Positions 1-4,483 of a DNA stretch of 6,376 nt are shown here, piece by piece. Source of the DNA: Deltaproteobacteria bacterium (GTDB lineage: Bacteria; Myxococcota; XYA12-FULL-58-9; JAUUZB01); assembly GCA_030590185.1 (NCBI GenBank), contig JAUUZB010000261.1, forward strand, positions 1 to 6,376, in the 5' to 3' direction. The position numbers were made by a program, and so were the translations under genes. Every line of letters starts with the position of its first letter. Position 1 is the stretch's first letter. The notes under the pieces were generated by a model. The model saw only the letters and a list, made by a program, of their open reading frames with translations, searched no databases and was not told the origin of the DNA.

Positions 1-205
1 CGAGGAAGTCGAGCTCCGACTCGCCCTCTAGCAATGACTGGTAATCCGGGTAGGTCCGTACCCCCGGGATGGTCTCCTGGGCGAGCTTCAAGCGGGCGGG
101 GGTGACGTCGGCGATGGCGACGATGTCGATCCCCGCGTCTTCGAGATAACCGGGTAGGTGTCCCTTGCCGGCGATGAAGCCAAAACCAACGATTGCACCT
201 TTCAC
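1..205 (-). CDS. Gfo/Idh/MocA-family NAD(P)-dependent oxidoreductase, N-terminal fragment
   Basis: Only the first 68 codons are present; the gene continues beyond base 1. The translation starts MKGAIVGFGFIAGKGHLPGY and shows a Rossmann nucleotide-binding fold: a beta strand, the glycine loop G7-x-G9-x-x-A12, then the HLPGY segment typical of Gfo/Idh/MocA enzymes. The second strand (IVAIAD) ends in D33, the acidic position that usually favours NAD(H) by binding the adenosine ribose. These enzymes oxidise or reduce sugar, polyol or related carbonyl/hydroxyl groups in the cytoplasm. The catalytic domain is missing here, so no substrate can be named. The start is GTG at 203-205, supported by an AGAGGA ribosome-binding site (plus-strand 213-218) seven bases upstream. 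It lies 54 bases downstream of the aminotransferase gene on the same strand and may be co-transcribed with it. The family call is firm for the N-terminal domain; the function is unknown. Confidence 0.85.
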   Translation of the reverse strand, partial: MKGAIVGFGFIAGKGHLPGYLEDAGIDIVAIADVTPARLKLAQETIPGVRTYPDYQSLLEGESELDFL

Positions 206-212
206 GGGGGAA

Positions 213-218
213 TCCTCT
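213..218 (-). promoter_or_regulatory. Ribosome-binding site of the oxidoreductase gene
   Basis: Read on the minus strand this is AGAGGA, seven bases before the GTG at 205. It decides the start: the glycine loop of the Rossmann fold follows immediately, at residues 7-12. Confidence 0.7.
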
Positions 219-259
219 TCGCTCAGGTTTCGCGTTCAATCCGGGGGCTCGGCGCTCCC

Positions 260-1561
260 TCAGAGCGCCTCGGCCACCACGGCGAAGGACTCGTCGAGAA
301 TGTCGAGCCCCTGGTTGAGCAGCGTTTCGTCGATGAGCAGCGCCGGGTTGAGCCGGATGCGCGGCGCGTAGACGAAGGCCAGCAGACCGCGTTTGAGGGC
401 CGCCTGGAAGAGCTTCTCGGTGTGGTCCTTGCCGAGCAGCTCGCCGCTCTTGGGGTCGATCAAATCGGCGCCGACCATCAGGCCGCGGCCGCGCACGTTG
501 GTCAGGAACGGGTAGCGCCCGGACATTTCCTGGAGCCGCCCGACCATGATCTCGCCCATGCGCCGGGAGTTCTCCACCAGGCCGTCGCGGAGAATGACGT
601 CGAGGGTCACCCGCGCCGCGGCCGAGGCCAAGGGGTTGCCGCCGTAGCTCGAGGAGCTGCCAGAGGGTTTGGCGAATGGCTCTGCCCGGTTGAGCTCGTC
701 GTTCAAGGCGACCGCGGAGAGCGGGTAGCCGGAGGCGATGCCCTTGCCGAGCACGAGGATGTCCGGGACCAGGTCCCAGTGGTCGACGCCGAACAGCCTG
801 CCGGTGCGACCGAAGCCGGTGATCATCTCGTCGGCGACCACCAGGGCGTCGAATTCCTTGGCCATCTCCCAGACGCCGCGGATGAACTCGGCGGGTGGGA
901 TGACGTTTCCGGACGTACCCTGCATCGGCTCGAGCACGAAGGCGGCAACCGCCCCGCCGCTCTGGCGTTTCAATTGCTCGCGGCCGATGTCGAGGCAGGC
1001 GATGCCGCAGTCCGGGTACTGCATCTTGACCGGACAACGATCGCAGTCGCCGTAGGGCAGGATGTGCACGCCGGGCACGAACGGTCCGAGGCCGTAGCGC
1101 AGGTCACCGCTGCACATCGCCATGGTCAGGTTGGTCTTGCCGTGGAACCCGCCGGAGAAGGTGACCAGCTCGTATTTTTTCGTGTGGCTCTTGGCCAGAC
1201 GGACCGCAGCCTCCACCGCCTCGGCGCCGCTCGAATAGAGCTGAACCTTGGAGAGGTCCCCGGGCAGCAGCGGCGTGAGGGTTTCGAGGAAACGCAGCCG
1301 GTTCTCGGTAGTCTGGCTGCCGACCGAGATGCGCGCCACCTGCTCGCTGAGCGCCGCCACGTAGTCAGGGTGGGCGTGGCCGAGGCTTGCAACGCACACG
1401 CCGGCGACGAAGTCGATGTAGGTGTTGCCGTCGACGTCGGTGAGGGTAGCGCCAGAGCCGTGGTCCAACACCATCTGGCTGCGCAGGCCAATGCTCTGCA
1501 GCCCGGCGGCGATGTGGTCTTGCTCCGCCTCGAACAGCTCTAGCGATTTAGGGCCCGGCAT
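260..1561 (-). CDS. Class III PLP-dependent aminotransferase (4-aminobutyrate/ornithine-type family)
   Basis: The product is 433 residues, a normal full length for fold-type I class III aminotransferases, which move an amino group from an amine or omega-amino acid to an oxo-acid using pyridoxal phosphate. Visible hallmarks are the phosphate-binding loop SGAEAVEAA (111-119), the FHG motif (139-141) that stacks on the cofactor, VVADEMITGFGRTG (241-254) with D244 for the pyridine nitrogen, and LGKGIASGYP (271-280) with K273 as the Schiff-base lysine. An insert at 173-189 carries four cysteines (C173-x2-C176-x8-C185-x3-C189), seen in a subset of bacterial and archaeal family members. The ATG at 1559-1561 is chosen because AGGA lies 5 bases upstream; an in-frame TTG at 1639 would add 26 residues but has no ribosome-binding site. 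Substrate is not assignable; 4-aminobutyrate-type aminotransferase is the nearest resemblance. It sits between an iron-sulfur protein gene and an oxidoreductase gene on the same strand. Confidence 0.93.
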   Translation of the reverse strand: MPGPKSLELFEAEQDHIAAGLQSIGLRSQMVLDHGSGATLTDVDGNTYIDFVAGVCVASLGHAHPDYVAALSEQVARISVGSQTTENRLRFLETLTPLLPGDLSKVQLYSSGAEAVEAAVRLAKSHTKKYELVTFSGGFHGKTNLTMAMCSGDLRYGLGPFVPGVHILPYGDCDRCPVKMQYPDCGIACLDIGREQLKRQSGGAVAAFVLEPMQGTSGNVIPPAEFIRGVWEMAKEFDALVVADEMITGFGRTGRLFGVDHWDLVPDILVLGKGIASGYPLSAVALNDELNRAEPFAKPSGSSSSYGGNPLASAAARVTLDVILRDGLVENSRRMGEIMVGRLQEMSGRYPFLTNVRGRGLMVGADLIDPKSGELLGKDHTEKLFQAALKRGLLAFVYAPRIRLNPALLIDETLLNQGLDILDESFAVVAEAL

Positions 1562-1566
1562 CTCCG

Positions 1567-1578
1567 TCCTGTCTCCTT
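1567..1578 (-). promoter_or_regulatory. Ribosome-binding site(s) of the aminotransferase gene
   Basis: On the minus strand two purine-rich elements precede the ATG at 1561: AGGA (1567-1570), 5 bases away, and AAGGAG (1573-1578), 11 bases away. The nearer one has normal spacing. Together they favour this ATG over the in-frame TTG at 1639. Confidence 0.6.
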
Positions 1579-1602
1579 CCGCGGCGATCTCCCGGGGATC
1601 CG

Positions 1603-1620
1603 CCCGGAACGGGGTCCGGG
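1603..1620 (-). other. Hairpin in the gap before the aminotransferase gene
   Basis: CCCGGA (1603-1608) and TCCGGG (1615-1620) are perfect 6-base inverted repeats around a 6-base loop. They lie in the 114-base gap between the iron-sulfur gene and the aminotransferase gene, upstream of the ribosome-binding site. No U-tract follows on the minus strand, so it does not look like an intrinsic terminator. It could shape processing or stability of a shared transcript, or be incidental in GC-rich DNA. Confidence 0.35.
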
Positions 1621-1675
1621 GGCCGGAAAGTAGGCCCAAATAGCAAGGGAAAGCCCAGAACGCCAGCCTCCCCGC

Positions 1676-2209
1676 TCAGCGCCCGCCGTCCTCGGTGACC
1701 TTGGCGAGATTTTCATACCCCGCCTTGCGCAGGATTTCGGTCGTTGACCGGTAGACCGCCTTGCTCCCCGGGGCTCGCTTGTCTTCGATGAAGCGGACCA
1801 CCAGCTGCTTGCGCCGGCAGACCGGGCACAGCTCGCGGTCGATGTCGTGCTTGGTTTGCCCTTTGTTGGTGAGGGTCTCGAGCTTGCGCAGGGGCGCGAA
1901 GCCCTCCTTGCAGTTGGTGCAGTGGACCAGGCTACCCTCGGCGAGGAGCAACTCGTCCGCGAGCGGTTGATCGGCGGCCGCCGGCACCAGGCGCACCGCC
2001 TCCTCGGGGCAGACCGTCTCGCAGGTTTGCTCGCCCTCGCAGCCCGGGCAGGTCGCCGGGGTGAAGAACAGGCGCAGCTGGTTGGCGGATCTTTCGATGC
2101 GCAGGGCATCGGTGGGGCAGTGCTTGGCGCAGTACTCGCATAGGGAGCAGCGCTCCACGTCGACCTCGACCATCAGCTGTGCGGTGGCGGAGTGCTTCTC
2201 GTCGGTCAT
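1676..2209 (-). CDS. Dicluster [4Fe-4S] ferredoxin-type protein with a C-terminal zinc-ribbon-like CxxC pair
   Basis: The product is 177 residues, cytoplasmic, with no signal peptide or membrane segment. The first half is a bacterial-type ferredoxin domain: C21-x2-C24-x2-C27-x3-C31-P, then C54-x2-C57-x5-C63-x3-C67-P, enough to bind two [4Fe-4S] clusters and carry electrons. The second half has C97-x2-C100 and C128-x2-C131, spaced like a rubredoxin or zinc ribbon, followed by a basic tail without cysteine (132-177). I do not recognise the full architecture as a named protein. The start is taken as ATG 2207-2209; an in-frame ATG at 2255-2257 would add 16 residues but overlaps the predicted -10 box. 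There is no clear Shine-Dalgarno. The gene is divergent from fdhD, which suggests, as inference, a role in formate or other molybdoenzyme redox chemistry. An electron-transfer subunit or a maturation factor are both possible. Confidence 0.85.
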   Translation of the reverse strand: MTDEKHSATAQLMVEVDVERCSLCEYCAKHCPTDALRIERSANQLRLFFTPATCPGCEGEQTCETVCPEEAVRLVPAAADQPLADELLLAEGSLVHCTNCKEGFAPLRKLETLTNKGQTKHDIDRELCPVCRRKQLVVRFIEDKRAPGSKAVYRSTTEILRKAGYENLAKVTEDGGR

Positions 2210-2214
2210 GGGGA

Positions 2215-2231
2215 CTGCTCGTTTCTGCTCG
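2215..2231. repeat. Short direct repeat CTGCTCG x2 in the leader of the iron-sulfur gene
   Basis: CTGCTCG occurs at 2215-2221 and 2225-2231, a 10-base period (one helical turn). It lies between the predicted transcription start near 2241 and the ATG at 2209. It could be a regulator contact site or chance; nothing else in the window repeats it. Confidence 0.3.
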
Positions 2232-2251
2232 GGGCGGGTGTCGCGGGAGGG
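2231..2251 (+). other. Canonical G-quadruplex-type motif
   Basis: Four G-runs (2231-2234, 2236-2238, 2245-2247, 2249-2251) are separated by loops of 1, 6 and 1 bases, fitting the G3+N1-7 pattern. The G-rich strand is the template strand for the minus-strand iron-sulfur gene. The motif spans that gene's predicted transcription start and overlaps part of its -10 box. Such motifs also arise by chance in GC-rich DNA. Confidence 0.45.
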
Positions 2252-2276
2252 TAGCATCGGACCCGTGGCTTGTCGA
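2248..2276 (-). promoter_or_regulatory. Predicted sigma-70-like promoter of the iron-sulfur gene
   Basis: On the minus strand a -35 box TCGACA (2271-2276, 5 of 6 to consensus) is followed by a 17-base spacer and a -10 box TACCCT (2248-2253, 3 of 6, with the key T, A and final T kept). Initiation would fall near 2241, giving a leader of about 32 bases and excluding the upstream ATG at 2257. Confidence 0.45.
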
Positions 2277-2300
2277 CGCGCTGTTGGTACGCCATTGGTC

Positions 2301-2329
2301 CGTGTTGCCGGTGGCCCGCGTTGCCGGTG
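2301..2329. repeat. 13-base direct repeat over the fdhD -35 region
   Basis: CGTGTTGCCGGTG (2301-2313) and CGCGTTGCCGGTG (2317-2329) match at 12 of 13 positions with a 16-base period. The second copy contains the TTGCCG -35 box of fdhD. The placement suggests a regulator-binding site, though the sequence is also compatible with a chance duplication. Confidence 0.5.
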
Positions 2330-2349
2330 CGGGAGTGCTACGTTACACT
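2321..2349 (+). promoter_or_regulatory. Predicted promoter of fdhD (leaderless transcript likely)
   Basis: A -35 box TTGCCG (2321-2326), an exact 17-base spacer and a -10 box TACACT (2344-2349) fit the sigma-70 pattern. The usual 6-8 base gap places transcription start at about 2356-2358, directly before the ATG at 2359. This agrees with the absence of a Shine-Dalgarno sequence. Confidence 0.6.
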
Positions 2350-2358
2350 CCCGCCTCC

Positions 2359-3186
2359 ATGGACGAGTCTGAACCAGCGAGCGTCGCGCAGGTACCGGCC
2401 GTGCGGATCTCCACCGCCGAGGAGGCCGGCGAGCGCGTCTCCGAGGAGGTCGGGGTGGTGCGCGAGCACGCCCTCACCATCGACGTGGACGGCATCGACG
2501 CCTTCACCCTGCTGTGCAGCCCCAACGACGCGCGGGCGTTGGTCACCGGTTTTCTCCTCTCGGAGGGGATCATCGAGCGGCTCGAGGAGGTCGCCCGCCT
2601 CGAGCCCTGCGACGAGCACCCGGACGTAATGCGGGTGCGACTCCATAGCCCGACCACCGGCATCGGTGAGCCGGGCCGAAATCTACTGATCACCTCCTCC
2701 TGCGGCGCCTGCGGCAGCGAGCACCTCGACACCCGGATCGCGGCCCTGCCCGAGGTGGGTGACCGTCTGCGCGTCGAGGCCCGAGCCCTACGGGCCGCGA
2801 CCCGCTGTGTCCGCGACAAACAGATCCTGTTCAGCGCCTGCGGTGGCACCCATGCCGCTGGTCTGTTTGACGCCAGCGGCGAGGTGGTCTCCTGCGCCGA
2901 GGATACCGGTCGCCACAACGCCCTCGACAAGGCGATCGGCAAGTGCCTGCTCGCGGACATTCCGGCCGCCGGTCGCGGGGTGGTGCTCTCCGGCCGGGTC
3001 AGCCTGGAGTTGGTGGGCAAGTGCGCCCGGGCGGGCATCGAGTTGATCGCGGCCATCTCGGCGCCGACCTCCCTGGCCCTCGAGGTGGCTGAGCGTTGCG
3101 GGATCACCCTGTGCGGTTTCGTGCGCGAGACCCGGGCGACCGTCTTTACGTATCCTCATCGGATCGTCGACTCGCAACAATCGTAA
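2359..3186 (+). CDS. fdhD: FdhD, formate dehydrogenase accessory sulfurtransferase
   Basis: The product is 275 residues, the usual FdhD length. In the characterised E. coli system FdhD takes sulfur from the cysteine desulfurase IscS and passes it to the molybdenum cofactor of formate dehydrogenase, acting in the cytoplasm. Visible family signatures are TGFLLSEGII (63-72), ITSSCGACGS (111-120) with the paired sulfur-handling cysteines C115 and C118, FSACGGTHAAGLF (158-170), EDTGRHNALDKAIG (181-194), and SGRVSLELVGKCARAG (211-226) followed by AAISAPTSLAL (231-241). The ATG at 2359 is chosen because the conserved region begins soon after it and a promoter abuts it; the open frame extends upstream to 2179, but that would pass through the divergent promoter region. 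There is no Shine-Dalgarno sequence. No formate dehydrogenase subunit is in the window, so its client enzyme is unknown. It is divergent from the dicluster iron-sulfur gene. Confidence 0.97.
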   Translation: MDESEPASVAQVPAVRISTAEEAGERVSEEVGVVREHALTIDVDGIDAFTLLCSPNDARALVTGFLLSEGIIERLEEVARLEPCDEHPDVMRVRLHSPTTGIGEPGRNLLITSSCGACGSEHLDTRIAALPEVGDRLRVEARALRAATRCVRDKQILFSACGGTHAAGLFDASGEVVSCAEDTGRHNALDKAIGKCLLADIPAAGRGVVLSGRVSLELVGKCARAGIELIAAISAPTSLALEVAERCGITLCGFVRETRATVFTYPHRIVDSQQS

Positions 3187-3214
3187 TTTGCCTTTGAGCT
3201 CGCGCCGTTAGCGT

Positions 3215-3247
3215 GATCCCGGGAGGTATACAAACCGGGGTTGGATC
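3215..3247. other. Imperfect dyad between fdhD and the EF-hand gene
   Basis: GATCC (3215-3219) is the inverse of GGATC (3243-3247), and inside it CGG (3220-3222) can pair with CCG (3235-3237), leaving GGGTT as a bulge. The right arm touches the -10-like box at 3248. It may be a weak terminator for fdhD, an operator for the next gene, or incidental; there is no U-tract. The remaining bases of this 76-base gap show nothing recognisable. Confidence 0.3.
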
Positions 3248-3253
3248 TATATA
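3248..3253 (+). promoter_or_regulatory. -10-like box before the EF-hand gene
   Basis: TATATA (3248-3253) stands out in GC-rich surroundings, nine bases before the GTG start at 3263. No convincing -35 box lies 16-18 bases upstream. If used, transcription would begin near 3260 and the message would be essentially leaderless. Confidence 0.4.
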
Positions 3254-3262
3254 AGTGGGTCC

Positions 3263-3721
3263 GTGAACGCATCGATCATCATCGCCTCCTTGGCTTGCGC
3301 CCTGTGGACCAGCACCCCGGCCGATCTCGCCGGCTCCGGCGCCAATAATCCATTGCGCCCAGAGCTGTTGCAGTACCTCAAGGTCCTGCCAGAATGCCGC
3401 GCCCGGTCAGTGCTCACCGAGATCACCGAGCGCTTCCCAGACGTTACCTGCCCAACCGGCGGCAAGCTGGTCTTTGTGGGCATCGACGACGACCGTGACG
3501 GCCGGCTCGATCCGCCCGAGATCCAAGACGTCATCGAGTTGTGCGACGACGCCCGCATCGAAAAGCTCGACGCCCTGCGCGAGCAGGACGCCTGCTTGCA
3601 CGTCGAAGTCGCGAGCGCCCTGCGTTTCTCCCTTCAGCTCGAGCGCGCCCTGGCCCCGGAGCAGCGCGACACCCCCGCCGAGCTGTTGCGGGAGTTGCCG
3701 CGCTACCCGAACGACTCCTGA
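3263..3721 (+). CDS. Small probably exported protein with one EF-hand calcium-binding loop
   Basis: The product is 152 residues; I do not recognise a named family beyond the EF-hand. The N-terminus (3-16) is hydrophobic and followed by small residues (ADLAGSGA), resembling a weak signal peptide, but it lacks the usual basic residues, so export is uncertain. Residues 75-86 read DDDRDGRLDPPE, a textbook 12-residue EF-hand loop: Asp at 1, 3 and 5, Gly at 6, a hydrophobic residue at 8, Asp at 9, Glu at 12. Flanking stretches could form the two helices. Four cysteines (C45, C63, C94, C111) remain after the leader and could form two disulfides if exported. GTG 3263 is the only plausible early start: the frame closes upstream at a TAG (3209-3211), and no ATG lies between. 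No Shine-Dalgarno is visible. Function unknown; calcium binding is inferred from the loop alone. Confidence 0.7.
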   Translation: MNASIIIASLACALWTSTPADLAGSGANNPLRPELLQYLKVLPECRARSVLTEITERFPDVTCPTGGKLVFVGIDDDRDGRLDPPEIQDVIELCDDARIEKLDALREQDACLHVEVASALRFSLQLERALAPEQRDTPAELLRELPRYPNDS

Positions 3722-3817
3722 GCTCCAACCGGTTGCCGGCGCGAGCCTCCGAGGCCCGCTGGGACTAACCAGCGCAGGCCCATGTGCCGTTAGACAGGTG
3801 GGGGTTGGTGGGCAGCA

Positions 3818-4441
3818 GTGGAGCGCATCGACCGCAGTTTCGTAGCATTTCTTCGACCGTTTAGAATTGAGACCCTCGACAAGGAACCGGGGTCGGTCTA
3901 CGCGGTCTCGGCGGACCTGCGCCTGCGCTACGTCAACCCCGCCTGGGTGGACTTTGCGCGCGCCAACGGCGGGGGCGAGAGCTTGCTCGAGCGTTTTGGG
4001 CTCGGCTGCTATCTCCCCGACGGCATCTTCGGTGAGCCCCGCCCGCACTACGAGCAGGAGTGGCGGCGGATCCTGAGCTCCCGGGAGGCCTGGAGCCACG
4101 ACTTCGAGTGTTCCAGCGACGCCGATTTCTGCGTCTACCATCAAGAGGTCCTCCCGCTCGGTCGCGGTGACGGGTTGTTGTTCGTCAACACCCTGCGGGT
4201 CCAGCAGCCCCACGGCGGCGAGCGGCGGGATCCCCGAGCACCAAGCCTCGCTGACTATGTGGACTCGCACGGGCTCATTGCGATGTGCAGCTATTGCCGC
4301 CGGGTGCGCCGCGTCGCCTCACCCACGGCCTGGGACTGGGTGCCTGCCTGGGTGGAGCGGGTGCCGGAGCACACCAGTCATTCGATCTGCCCGGTGTGCT
4401 ACGAGCGCTTCATCGACCCCCAATTCGCGCCAGGGCGCTGA
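3818..4441 (+). CDS. PAS-domain protein with C-terminal CxxC/CxxC finger
   Basis: The product is 207 residues, soluble, with no membrane segment. Residues about 26-127 look like a PAS sensor fold: VYAVSADLRLRYVNPAW at 27-43 matches the typical PAS opening where a strand is followed by N-x-A. Residues 94-126 (HDFECSS, then VLPL and GLLFVNTL) match the W/Y-x-C-x-S ... P-L ... V-N pattern of PAS domains found in many sensor kinases and response regulators. The C-terminal part (154-203) has C157-x2-C160 and C191-P-x-C194 around a conserved W-x-x-V-x-x-W/Y core, with HSICPVC, a cysteine-rich tail known from bacterial PAS and receiver proteins where it ends IPICSxCKKIR ... SHGICPxC. It may bind zinc. 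There is no kinase, cyclase or DNA-binding output domain, so it probably acts as a small sensor or adaptor; the ligand is unknown. GTG 3818 is the first start after an in-frame TAG at 3791, with only a loose G-rich stretch before it. Confidence 0.82.
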   Translation: MERIDRSFVAFLRPFRIETLDKEPGSVYAVSADLRLRYVNPAWVDFARANGGGESLLERFGLGCYLPDGIFGEPRPHYEQEWRRILSSREAWSHDFECSSDADFCVYHQEVLPLGRGDGLLFVNTLRVQQPHGGERRDPRAPSLADYVDSHGLIAMCSYCRRVRRVASPTAWDWVPAWVERVPEHTSHSICPVCYERFIDPQFAPGR

Positions 4442-4454
4442 ACGCCGCCGACCT

Positions 4455-4483
4455 TTATCCAAACTCAGATCCTCGATTATGGT
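4455..4483 (+). promoter_or_regulatory. Weak candidate promoter of the lipoprotein gene
   Basis: TTATCC (4455-4460, 3 of 6) and TATGGT (4478-4483, 4 of 6) are 17 bases apart in the 37-base gap after the PAS gene. Initiation would fall near 4490, next to the ATG at 4491. The match is poor and the gene may instead be read through from the PAS gene. Confidence 0.25.

Noticed and set aside
158..1543. Long plus-strand open frame opposite the aminotransferase gene
   Set aside because: The minus-strand frame carries all class III aminotransferase motifs. The plus-strand translation is His/Gly/Val-rich with no family motif, an artefact of GC-rich codon use.
1562..1639. 26-residue N-terminal extension of the aminotransferase from a TTG codon
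   Set aside because: It has no ribosome-binding site and contains a hairpin, whereas ATG 1561 has AGGA at a good distance.
2210..2257. 16-residue N-terminal extension of the iron-sulfur protein from ATG 2257
   Set aside because: The upstream ATG overlaps the predicted -10 box and adds no domain sequence. This is not decisive, since neither start has a Shine-Dalgarno.
2179..2358. 60-residue upstream extension of FdhD
   Set aside because: It overlaps the divergent gene and its promoter, and would exceed the family's usual length with Arg/Val-rich filler.
2343..3107. Minus-strand open frame opposite fdhD
   Set aside because: FdhD motifs on the plus strand are unambiguous; the opposite frame is Ser/Arg/Pro-rich noise.
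3722..3817. Possible terminator or promoter between the EF-hand and PAS genes
   Set aside because: Only tiny inverted repeats such as GCCTC/GAGGC with a one-base loop and no T-run are present. No -10 box sits near the GTG start, so nothing is annotated.
3407..4270. Minus-strand open frame spanning the EF-hand and PAS genes
   Set aside because: It crosses two recognisable plus-strand genes and the gap between them, and shows no domain.
4167..4478. 104-residue upstream extension of the lipoprotein
   Set aside because: It overlaps the PAS gene and would bury the signal peptide, which must be N-terminal for lipidation.
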